Source: Oreocharis arfaki (Eukaryota > Chordata > Aves > Passeriformes > Paramythiidae). Taken from it: a stretch of DNA of 64,000 bases. The stretch spans positions 13,505 to 77,504 of the forward strand of contig VZRR01002780.1 of assembly GCA_013398015.1 (NCBI GenBank). The letters run 5' to 3'. The notes beneath the pieces are model-generated. The model made no database searches and was not told the origin of the DNA. It saw nothing but the letters and a program-made list of their open reading frames with translations. The translations under genes and the position numbers were made by a program. Positions within the stretch are counted from its first letter, which is position 1; each line of letters begins with the position of its first letter. Positions 31,901-43,600 of this stretch are shown piece after piece.

Positions 31901-34900
31901 GATATGGGGGAGATCAATTCCTCAGCCACAGGCCCCAGGGAAAGGGGCTCCCAGCAGGCAGGAACAAACTGCCTTTAGGGGGAAGGATCTGTGACAGGCA
32001 CCTGATTTCACACAGGCACCTGCACAAGGAGTAGAAGTGATGCCCAATATAAGAACGTTGTGTCTTACTCTGGTCATGCCCTGGTGAAAAGAACATAAAC
32101 AAATAAAGGGCTCTTTGTGGTGTATTCTCCACATTTGTGTGCCCAGACCAGGCCAGGCTCATGCTCTGGAGCAGCTGCTGGGTGGTTTTATGGAGGGCTG
32201 GGAAGGCTTGGCCAAGAAACAGGGTCATTTGTTCTCCTGGTAGGATGTGGCAAAAATGATTTTGTCTCTTTTCAGCCATCACACATTGGTGTTCTCAGTG
32301 AGACACTTCATTTAACAACTCCTCTCTGACACTGCTGCTAAATAATCCAGCCAGAAGTGGTTTGATGTACTGTATCCACATTTCACCTGAAATGTGTGTA
32401 TTTCTGGTGGCCCCTGTCCAGAGAAGTGCCAGGGAAGCCCCCAGCTGCAGCGATTTGTGCTGAGCAGGTACCATTTGTCAGAATCCAAATTTTCCTCCTC
32501 TTTCTTTCCTTTTCTGCTTGAGATCCCTTGTATAAAAATGAAGGACCCCAGGTGACTGTGCCACTGAAGTGCTTTATGCAAGGAAAATGGACGTGCCCAG
32601 GACTTTCCAGTATGGAGCTGCTCCCTGCTCCTCCGAGCTCCTCAGGCTGTGTGTAATTGGGGAGCTATTAGCTTGAGAAATGATCTGGAAAGGATTAATA
32701 ATGAACAGAAAACTGGGATGTTGAAAGGCATCAAGTGTTCTCCAGGGAAGAGAACAGGCTCCATGTTTTAATTCTGTGATCCTGGAGGCAGTGGGGTAAT
32801 TCTACACTGGGAATCAGGTGTGAGTGTCACCCCTGGGAGTGGTCTGCGTGTCAGAGGTACTGATAAAAATGTTCTGGATATTTTTATAGGCACCTGTGAA
32901 TTATTAATTGGGCTAATACTGTCGTCATGCCAGCTGAATTATTGATTTGGGCTGAGTTCAGGAGCCTGGTCTGTGAGTGCACATTCTCCTGAGTGACAAC
33001 CTGAGGGGCACTTGGAGAGCGGAGCCCAACCCATGGTTATCCATGTCCACGTGCAAATTCCTTCTGCACCTTCCCCCACCCTGTGCAGCTCTCAGAGCCT
33101 TCCTCTGCATCACTGATGAGGGCTGGAGATTTTCATCAAGGCTTTTCCACATTACTTCGGTTTTTCCAGCTTTTCCTGAGATGTGTGTGTGCTGTAATAA
33201 CGATGATCAAATCAATGTTAAATTATGTGCCACATTTTTGGCCAGCATCAAAATTAAGAATACTTTATCAGCCGTTCTGAGAGCCAGATTTGGAGAATAG
33301 AGCAACAGTAGCTGCAGTCAGCTTTCCTCTTACCATTAGGGTAATTACTTGATGTAATTTTGTATATGATGGAATTGGTAGATACCTTAGAAGATTCCAG
33401 TACGTGCCTGTCTGCATCTTCCAGGGCCCAATACCTTCCCAATACTCACCGTGTGTAACAAAGTCACTTCTGAACTGGAATTTATACCCCTGCATTAGTT
33501 AGGGATGTTGGAAGTCTTTACCCTGTGGGTGGCTGGCAGGTTTACACTGAGAGTATTGGTGGCTGTGGGTTCATGAAAACACACAGGACATTCTTGTTTC
33601 TGAGGTCTTTTACCTCATCAAGGCATGATGTCATAGCAGGGTTGGAAAACCCACATAGAAATGACCCCCCGAGGTGGGAAATACCACAATGCTTGATCCA
33701 TACTGAGGGGAGTTGCAGTTTTGCCACTTCTTTTCAGCCTCATTCTCTTTGTAGCTTTTAAACTCTATGAAAAACAGCAAAGAAAGGATAAGCCAATCAC
33801 TCAATTTTATTAAACAAAAGCAGTTAATCATGTTTTCTTGTCATTCTCTTTTACATTTGTGAACTTAAGGCCTTGAAGAACCCTTTCTGTCACCAGTTAC
33901 GAGCCAGCCCCAGCGGTCAGATGGGGTTTCCATCCAGAAGGAATTTTCCTTGCACTCTTTCACAGTCCCTCACATCCCAGGCTGGGCTCACAGGGGTTTC
34001 TGCTCGTGGCTGCTGCCCAGGACCGAGCAAGGCACTGGATGCTGGTCCCAGGCTGCTCATCATCTCCTCCCTGATGATGACTCTCTGTGCCCAGGGGTTC
34101 TGATACTTCATTCTGCTTTCTATTAATGTTTCTTGTCCTTTGACCTGTGACAGAGGGAGCAAAGTCAAGCACAGGGTAATTTCTTCCTGCCGTACATGGG
34201 CATACATGGAAGATTTGGGATGCTTTATTATCCAGCTGCAGCTGGTGTTTTCTTTGGTTTGCTCTGGGTTCCTGGCATGTTTTATAGCAGTGTCTGGAAA
34301 ATCAATTTTTCTTCTCCCAGCTACAAAGCAGTACATGTGTTCTTAAACAAAACCCTGTCCCTCCTGACCAACATCTTTAGTTTTTCTTCCCTGGTGTTGT
34401 CAGGAAATCTACTTCACTCCCATATATTTGCTCTTTAATTTCAGTGTTGCTTTTAGCGATCTTACTTAGTTTAAGAATGCTGTCAAACAACAGATTATAC
34501 AAAGGGCTGCATGTGTATCTAGTGTTCCTCCAAAAGGGGTTGTTTCATTTTAATTATGCTTTCTGAGCTGTAAAACTTATGTGCTGGGGGAGCCGTGCTG
34601 GGAGCCGCTGAAAAGAAACGGGGCTGGGAGTTCACATCCTCATGGGACAGCACTGGGAAAAACTTGGTGTAGAAATGTTCCTCACCCAAAGGAAAAGGGC
34701 AGGGACAACCCAGCCCAACCCAGAGCACGTTCAGCTGATTTAAGCAGCAATTTGAAAAGGTTTCTTTGCAATAGAAATCTCTTAGATTCCTCTTTACACC
34801 TTTAAGACAACCTTAGAAAACAAATTGTGGAAGAGAGCAGGATGATGCTCCATGACCTCCCAGCAGCACGGCTGAGCCATGTGCTGTCTCAACAATCCTC

Positions 34901-37900
34901 AGATTATTCTGGGGGCTAGTTGAAGATATTCCTGTTAAAAAGGGCTTAAAGTTGTTCTGCTTTTCAGGAGAATACGTTGATTTCTATTCAAAAATCAGCA
35001 TTTTACTTCTGCATTTTTTGGTCACCCCTGTAGTTGCGCAGGAGTAATTAACCCTGCTTTCTGAGCAGCTGAAAGCAGCATCTCGTGTGTTGGGGGCATG
35101 TGCCCTTCCTGCTTCCCTGCTGCTCTTCCCCACAAAAACTCACAGTGCTACTTTCTTCCATGCTGTGTGTTGGTCTACACTTTACTGGTTTTTATTTTGT
35201 GTTTTTTTAAACTCCAGTAACACTTAAAACTCAGGCCAAGCCTTGGCGCTCTGGAATGCCTGGGACGGAGCACGTGCAGCCATCAGTTTTCAGTTCCTCA
35301 CATAAGAAGAGACTGAACAAGCTGCTGGTGAGCCTGGGAGATGGAATGAGGAGGACACCACAGTGCAGGTAAGGGAGTTTAAAATTCAAGTCTGAACTGC
35401 TGCTTTTTCTTGTGCTGCCAAACTCTGTGCTTTTGCACAGCCTCGGTCCCTGAGGATAGAGAGAGACCTTGCAGGGCTGTTGCTCTTACAAAGGAAGGAC
35501 TTCACTGGTCCAGCTGCCACGTGGGGAGCATGGTAATGTGTGAGTGTGAGGCTCCACTGCAGAAAAGCTGCACTCGGAGGTCAGGGGTTTTCCTGCAAAC
35601 CTCTGCTGCTTCATCCCTGTGCAAACACGTGGGACAGGCACCACAGCAATTCTTCTGCAGCTGGGGCCTGGTTCCAGTGGAGTTAATGTTGTTCTTGGCT
35701 TCAGTGGAGGCAGAAACCCTCCACGAATCACTCTGGTGCAGAAGGCAGAGCCATTGTTGATGATAACAGAGCTCTTAACTCCCTTCCTCCGTGCAGACCT
35801 CGGTCCTGCAGTTAAGTGCTGTCAATAAGGGGGGTATTAGTACATAATACAATTTCTCGCTGCTTGTCTCTTTTTATGAGAGCCCTTCATCTTGTTACCA
35901 GGCAGTCAATGCTATTAGAACCAAGCATGCAAGCCCAGAGAAGCTGGTCTTTTCTGTCCAAGCTTATTTGAAATTATACTGACATGAGAGTTTTGGTGAC
36001 TTGAGATTTGTTTATAGCTCTTGTGAGGGCAACAGCACACTTGCAGCTGGGTTTAGGGGTTTGAGATCCTTTGGAGCCTTTTGACTTGGAGAAACACCCA
36101 TCCCTCAGCTGCAGGCACCCAGAGGTGAAAGGGGGAAGTTGGTAGGAACATTCCTGGTGCCAGATCAGCTCCTTGTGTGGGGGAATGGTGGGTGGCCTGT
36201 TGGAGTTTGGGAAAGGTACGGTCTGCTTTTCTTTGCAAGAGAGTGAAATTGGCTTTCACGAGTGCTCTGTGTTCTCCTCTCTGTTCACATCCTGAACATC
36301 AACCATCCCAAGGTGTTTCCAAAGGTCCTGTGCCTGCTGGGGCAGAATGGCCATGGAAAAGGCAGGAGCAGGGCTTGGGAAAATCCATCTTCCAGGAGCA
36401 GAACCTGTGCAGGGCGTGCATGTGCTCACACTGCCGCAGGCTGAGAGAGTGAATCCATCTGGAGATCCAAGGCCTCTGATCACTGGGATAATCCAGGTGT
36501 AGGGAACAAGGCCATGGAATTCACTGGAATTAAAAAAATAAAAGTGTGGGGGGGGAAGTCCAGAGCAACTTACGAAATGCTCATCCAGAGCTGGGCTTCT
36601 TATTTGGATTCCGAGCCCAGTGGCACAGCGAGTTCAGCCCAGCCTCAGCAGTTAAGCTGATTCTGTGAGACTTCACACAAGCTGGAGGGTATTTTACAAG
36701 ATGGGCTTTGTATTCAGGTCTCACAGGATCAGACAGAAAAGTCCTTAAACCTCCTTCTCTCAAGAAATTCATGTCTAGCCAAATATTTAAGAAGCAGTCA
36801 GAGCTTAACAGGCATTCAATTTATTCACCATCTTAACAAAACAGGCTTGGGGTTTTTTTTTTTAGTAGTTTGTTTCTCAAGAGTTACAAAGAGAACCAGT
36901 GGAGATTGCTAATAGGAAACACCACCTGCTTTGTTATTCTATGTGCTCGTGTGAGTGGACTTCAGGGTAGAAGTTTTCATCTGTATTAAGAATGTAACTA
37001 TTTTCCAGCCAGTGTGCTTCAAGTTTTCCTAATAATAATTAAAAAAAAAAAAAATCTTCCAGGAGGTTTTGTTAGTGTATGAGCCTGGGAACAGGGCACA
37101 GTTTGCCACCACCTGGTTTTGCCACTTGGAAAAGCTAATTTTGTTACAGGAATTGCTTCTGGCCGCTCGGGAGCAGCAGCTGCAGCAAGGTGCAGCAAAG
37201 GCGCCCCTTCTGAAGCATTTCTGTGCTTTTGAGAGGCTGGATTTCTTTCTTTCTGTGCTCTGTTCTCAGTCTGGGGAGTGGATCCCTGCCCTCAGGCAGC
37301 ACGTTCGGGTATTGCCTCTTTTGAGAGGCAGCTGAAAAGGAGAGGGCAGACAGGCCCTAGCTAACCCCAGTGGGTTTTTAGTTTTGTGGGTTAGACCCAG
37401 TTTATGACTGAATGAAATAACTCAGCTTGCTGGGAAATGCTGGATGACACTGGAATGGGAGAAGCCTGTTAGTGAGGACCTTTTTTGGTCTTGTACTTAA
37501 CTCCTTTTGGGCTCTTTTGACCCAAAGTCTGTCCACTCAATGAAAAGACTGTAGTGAAATGATCCCATTGCAATTCCCGATTTACAGATTGTTCCTCTAC
37601 TCACTGGAGAATCTAAAGAGTTTGAAGGATGTGTAGGAAGTGGTCTCATCCAGGAGGCAGTGCCCTTGAAGACCTACTTGTGAAACAGTGATAAAAGCAG
37701 AGATGTAGAGCTCTGAGGCAATACGATGATGTAAGAGGTAATTAATTCTAGCAAGAGTCATTTTCTGTCTTTATTGGTGAGGATATTAATGGTTCATGAG
37801 TGCTGTAGGCTTAGAATGGTGTGGGTTGGGTGAGACCTCCCTTGTGAGTTGCAGTAGTGCTCCAGCACTCGTACCTGGGACAGGTGTGCACTGTTCACTT

Positions 37901-39997
37901 GGTGCTCTTTGGGTGCAAACAAAGACTCGGACCTTGACCTAAAAAGCTCATTAAAACGATTTGTCTGCATATTGCCCAGTTTATATTTAGCACTTCCTGG
38001 GCATGTGCAAGCAACTCCTGGCTTGAGCAGATTCCAGCCTAAGGCTCTGCAAGCAAACAGAGGCTGGGGTGAGCAGGACCTGTATATATGAATTAGTAAA
38101 ATTCACTGTAACTCACAATCTGTCAGCAGAGGAGTTTTAAGGTCACTCTCCAATTGTTGGCCAAGCCCATAAAATGCTATTTTGCAATTCTGGTGGTATT
38201 TTTCATACCTGGTACATGGCTCCTTCAAAACCTCAGTTATGGGCTATCCCAGGTAAATTTTATTTATTTGTTTTAGGTTATTTTGTTGAGTCTTTAGTGG
38301 GAACAAGGACACAATCACTCTGCTCCTGAAAATTATTCCTTAGAGATGGTTGAATCTGGACTGTCTTGTTGTAACACCTCGGAATGAAGCACCAGAGCTG
38401 TATTGCTGCTCCTTCTGTTCGTAGCAGGTAGGAGGGGGCAGAGTGTGAAATGGGGAGGGTGTCATATTCAGTGTTATGCCATTGCATAGTTACAGAAATA
38501 TGAAATAATTTAAAATACTCGAAACAGTGCTGCTGCAGGTTGGAGGATGAGCTTGAAAAACCAGATTTTATCACATACCCCAGTGTGATATTTTCATGTA
38601 GGTCTCTCTAGAGAGTGGAGCAGAAATGACTCTTCTAGCAGGGATACCGGGTCCACCTGCCCTGGGCCCCTGTAGAGCACTGACACTTGCTTTCCCCTGG
38701 ATTAAGTGCAGGTGCCACGTGGCAGCACCAAGCCCTGCATCTCGACATGCTGAGCACAGGGAACGTGCTGGGGATGTAAACCAGCACTGGAAGCACTTGT
38801 GGAAACAGGAATTGTGCAGCGCTGGAGCAGCTGCCCCTCGAGCCTGGGCATCCCCCAGTTAAAGGCATTGGGGCCACCACTGGCAGGGACGCAGCAAGGG
38901 AGTTTCAGTCACCCTCTCTTCAGGTCTCGGCATCGTGTGTGTTTTGTCTTCTTTTAAGCTGGTTTTGAAGTGGAACCTAAACCTAATGGCACTTGAGTAA
39001 CTGTTCCTTTGCCTCCTGTATAGAGGTGAGCTTCGTGCTGTTTCACCAGGCTCTGCCTGAAGGGCAGAGCTGTGGAACACTGCAGATGTGCTGATAAATT
39101 TGGAGCTGGTTGATGCCTGGTGCAAGAGTCAGTTACAGCTTCTTCCCCTTCAGGTGGCATCTCTGGATGGGGGGTTTGGGTTCCTCGTGTTTGAGCCAAA
39201 AATGAGGTGCCAAAAGCTGCCTGGAGGAGCAAAGGTTCTTCCTAAGAGAAGGCAAGGCAGAGAGCAGCCTGCGAGGGCTGCTGCTGTAAATGAATATTAA
39301 CATCTACTGCTTGGTGGGGTGGGGGGAGCTGTGAGGGGAAACCGGGGAAGAGAAGTGAGAACCAGAAGAGTGGGAAAGAAGGGAAAGCAAAGGTCAGGAG
39401 CAGTGGCAGCCCTGAAGGTGTACAAACGGCTGCTGCTGAATGAATGGTGAGGTACTGAACAAATAGTAATTAAAATCCCAGCTACTATGTAAATGCCAGA
39501 TTAGAGCTGTGATCTTTTTGCAGACTTTCCTTGGAGGTGAGTGGGAGTCTGTACGTTACCCTTGGGAATGCTTCAGCCTAAATATATGCTCAAAGCCAGG
39601 GAGAGTCAGACTCCCTGGCATGAGCTGACGTCCCTTTGACACGTCCCAGCAACACCCTGAGGTCTCTCTGAGGTTGGTGTTTCCAGCAGGGCACTTTCAC
39701 TGCTCTCCTGCAGACGAAGGTGTTTCACTGAGGCTCTCCCGTGCGACAGCTCCGAGCTGTCTGCGTTTCTGACCCGATCCAGGACCGAGCATTTCCCTCG
39801 CTCTGAGAAGTGTGGTCATGCCCGGGGGGAAGGATGCTCTCACATGGGCAGGGAGGGTTTCACACTCCCATAACAGCTGGAGCCTCCCGGGGCAGACGCA
39901 GGGTGCTGTGTTCACCCTTAGGTTGACAAGGGTGGAGTGCAAGGGCTGGGGGAAAAGCAATTGACAACTTATTTGCTGAACACATCTCTATAGTTCT
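28984..39997. other. Long gene-poor unique sequence
   Basis: I recognise no exon, RNA gene or intact repeat in these 11 kb. Small items are a 14-15 base tandem duplication at about 31692-31720 (GGGATCCATCCCTC twice), a possible CR1 tail remnant near 37812-37845 (AGAATGGTGTGGGTTGGG), and a G-run cluster at 39316-39347. Open frames are short on both strands. Confidence 0.5.
39316..39347 (+). other. Putative G-quadruplex motif in a purine-rich tract
   Basis: Four G-runs of four or more occur in 32 bases (39316-39319, 39321-39326, 39335-39338, 39344-39347). A purine-rich tract follows to about 39395. This fits a standard G4 pattern with loops of 1, 8 and 5. Confidence 0.5.
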
Positions 39998-40058
39998 GTT
40001 TCTATGGCAACCCTGATGTGAAATGTGTTGCTAGAAAAACATTAGTTACTATAGAAAC
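39998..40058. promoter_or_regulatory. Cluster of RFX X-box-like motifs
   Basis: GTTTCTATGGCAAC at 39998-40011 is a near-perfect X-box (its reverse complement is GTTGCCATAGAAAC). GTTACTATAGAAAC at 40045-40058 is a second good match, and GTTGCTAGAAAAAC at 40027-40040 a weaker one. The outer two share 8-base arms in opposite orientation (GTTTCTAT and ATAGAAAC). The setting is AT-rich unique sequence. A distal enhancer is inference. Confidence 0.45.
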
Positions 40059-40558
40059 ATCTTCCTGTGAAAAGTTTACTTTGTAACACATGATGCCTAA
40101 TATTAGTTTTTTTAAGCTAAGCCACCCACGTGTGCGTTGGGCTCAATAAACAGATCATTGTACTCGGGGTGACAGAGCTGGCAAGGGACAGGACCTGCCT
40201 GTCTCCCCCTCAAACCCTCTGCTGGCCTCGCCTGCCCCCAGACTGGGCAGCAGTGAAGGCAGCAGAAATGTTGTATTAAGCAGGATGTGATGGACTCTAG
40301 ACACAGCTGTACCTGAAGTGTTGGTTGAGACCCTCAATTTTGTGGGGAATCAGTCAGTTTTGGTTTTCAGTGGATTTAATGTTTTCATATTTAAAAAAAC
40401 CCTAATCACAGATACTATCCCGAGTTACTGGGCTGCCCCTCTCAGACTCTCCCTGATGGCCACCAGGAGTTGAGAGCTGGGGGAAGGTTTTGGTTGGCCT
40501 TCTTTAAGGTCACATTCTAGAAACAGCTTCCTGGAAGTGAGGCTTGAATCTGGTCCTT

Positions 40559-40615
40559 CATAGAATCGTTTAGCTTGGAAAAGACCTTTCGGTGTCACCA
40601 GGGTTACAACCATCA
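40559..40615 (-). mobile_element. CR1 LINE 3' end, short remnant
   Basis: The + strand reads CATAGAATCGTTTAGCTTGG, then AAAAGACCTTTCGGTGTCACC, the reverse complement of a CR1 3' terminus. Only about 55 bases remain. Confidence 0.85.
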
Positions 40616-43600
40616 CTCCCCAAATCGCAATTTCACCCACTGGTCTCCTCTCTTGCAAACATGAGACATCCTTGTGCAGAAATGTTGCAGGGTTTGGGGC
40701 CTGCGAGCTGGAGAAGGTTCTTCAGCTGTTGTTGGGGCTTTGCTGTGTGCGTTGTGCTGTCTGAGGCTGCTGTGTGTTCCCTGTGCTCGGGGCTTAATGG
40801 AGGGGATTTCCTGTCTCCTGGGGGTTTATTGCTGCCTGGTTCTGAGTGCTGCATCGCCCTGAGCACATGAGAGAGCTGTAGTAATGGTCTAGCAAATGGA
40901 AAAGAACAATTCCCCATTGTCTCTGGGCTCCCAGCCCTGCGCTGGTGAATCCCTGAGCTTCACAAAGCATTCCCACACCCACTGCCGGGAAACGAGTTCA
41001 ATGTTGTCACAACGTTATGGGTGAGCACGTCAAGCTGCAGCCACAGGAAGCTGCTGCGATGCTGTGCTCCTCACCTGGGGGGTCTGAGGCCTTGGAGAAG
41101 GACCCAGCCCCTACGGGTTCATGGGCAGCGAGTGGGGTGTTAGGGAATCCACCACCTTTGCTCCCCGAATTAGCTGAAAGGTGAAAAAGCTTTTCACTTC
41201 TGCTAATTGCACTTTTCAATTCAGGCTGAAGTCTTCTAGGAAACAAGTTTGGTTTAGAAATTTCTCAACTTTTTTTCCAGTGTTGTCAACCGATTTCTAG
41301 CCTAGAGGCTTCCCTCTGGGAAGATGCTGGAGGGCCATATGTTGCTTGGCTGGAGGGGGGAGTTGTTCCTGGAATAGTGGTGGATAAAGCAGTTAATGTG
41401 CATTGTTTTACAGGATGTGTAAATGTGGGGATGTCACAGGCATGAGGGGATGTGGGCTGGGTGCACAAATGGGAATGAGGTGCCAAGGGAAGGGCTCTGC
41501 AGGGCTCCGTTGCCTCCCCAGGGACAGAATGTCCCCTGCTAATGTCCCCTGGATGTGCTGACTGCTCTGGAAATGTGCTGGCCTAAGTCCTGTGCTTAAC
41601 TCTTTATTTGCCTTGAGGTTGGAGGGACCTTGTAAACTCCAGTCCTTGGCTGAACAGAATTTCCAGAGAAAAACGAATCCCTTAAATGGACCTTTGGAGT
41701 GAGGATGTATTTTTCCCATCGTGGAGCTGGGGAAGGCAGGTTGCAAAGGTGGCTTCAGTGGGCAGAGGGTCCAGTGCTGGAGGATACAAAAGAAAGAATA
41801 AAGAAATGGGGAGATATTGTTCCAGAAATGAGTTTTTTAAAGCGAGTGCTCCTTCTGAAGGTTGGTACCTTCTCATCGCTGCTGCTGCGTGTCTTTGTGC
41901 ACAGAGTCTCAGATTATCTGCCGTGCTTGAATGAAGGGAAGGAATGACATCCCTGAGGGCTTGCAGGAGATTGTGTTTGGGTGAGGTTTAGGCCATTCTG
42001 GACTGTAATGTTTAGGAACTTGTACAAAACCCGAGTTTATGTAATTCTACCAGCCTGATTATTTTTAACTTTAATGCTGCGATTGCAAAACTCAGGGCTC
42101 TTTCTGGGTTTGTATCCCTTTCCCAGCCTGTGCCAGATCTGTTTAATCACTGAATTTCATGCTGTCTGATCACCTGCAAAGAGATCTCTTGCCAAGTCCT
42201 TTAGACTTCCAGGGCCTGGGGATGTGGAGTGGAGCTGGCACGAGCCTGGTTTGGAGCAGAGCTGAGGGGGACAAGGTCTGTGTCTCCTTGTCAGCCTGAC
42301 AAGCATTTCAGGCAGCCCTCCTCCGAGGGATCCAAAGTCAAAAGGATTAGATCGGCCTCCTGTTTTCTGAAGAAATCCGAAACTTGGAATAGACATGTGA
42401 ACACACAAGCTGTTGTTTCTGGACTCCTATAATAGCCCTGTTCTTGGTGCTGCAGGAGTTTTCCTTCAAGCACATTTGTGTGGTGCAACTGTGGCACGGA
42501 GTGATTGGCGGGACCCATCTGCCCATCCTCCGTGTGGGGCCCAGGGGACCGGAGAAAAACAAGATCTGTTAATCTGGTGGAAGGAAAATATCATCTTCCC
42601 ACTGGCTCTGGTGTGTTCCCAGCCCCAGAGCTTCACTCCTGTCCCCCCACGCTGTGAGGGGGTGATGCTGCTCTGGCTGCTGGGGCTGACCTGCCGCCTC
42701 CCTGCTCTGCCCAGCGCTGGGGAGGTCCTCAGAGCCCGGCTGGGAAAGGCCTTGCTCAGCAGTGCAGAGAGGAAAAAGGACCCATCATTTCAGATGCGGC
42801 TGAGCAGAGCCCATGGGGCTGTTCCCACCGCCTGGGTGCTCCCTTGGGAGGGGGCAGCCCAGGGAGCTGCGGCTGCAAGCAGGGGAGGCTGGACAGAAGC
42901 AAAGGGCAGTGACTGCTGCCTCTGTGGCTGCGGGGAAAGGCCACGCCAGCCTCTGCTGCTGGACTGGGATGGCAGGAGGAGGGTGCAGGTTTGGGATACC
43001 TGGGCTGTGTAGCAGTCCCAAACCCCTCAGCGTCCCGAGACCACCCAGGGCTGGTTCTTCACAACCCTGGCGGTTCATCACCCGCAGGGAAGCTCGAGAT
43101 GAGCAGCCACCTCAACTGAGTGCCTCGGGACAGGTCCCAGGGGCTTTGAGCAAGGCTGAGCTGTGTTTTGATTTCTGTGTTTGCTGTGTTCTGAAGAAAC
43201 AAAAATCTGTGACTGGATTTTTACTGCCAGCCTTGATCAACCAAAGCTGTGAACGCATCCCAAAGGCTCTGTCCAAAGGATGCATCAAGGGGGGCTGATA
43301 AATGGCACTTCCTTGAGAAAATGGCCATGAGGATGAGCAGAGCTTCCAGTACAGTAGATTTCCTACTCTTTTGCTTTCTGGTTTGACTTTCCTCATGTCC
43401 TTGCCAGATGATGGCTGCTCTTCATGCATAACCTGAACTGTACTTGAGCATCTCTGGCAGTTACTCCTTCTTGTCAGCTCATGGAGCTAAGGGCTCATGT
43501 AGAGAAAGATATTGGTTGGAGCCAGTTTGATCCTGTGGATGGGCAGAAGAGATCTCCAGAGTCAGGTGTTCGGATGTTTGTGGTGCTTGTTTAAGGTCTG

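Noticed and set aside
42413..43012. 199-codon + frame
   Set aside because: It sits in a locally GC-rich stretch with parallel open frames in other phases and no domain or splice evidence.
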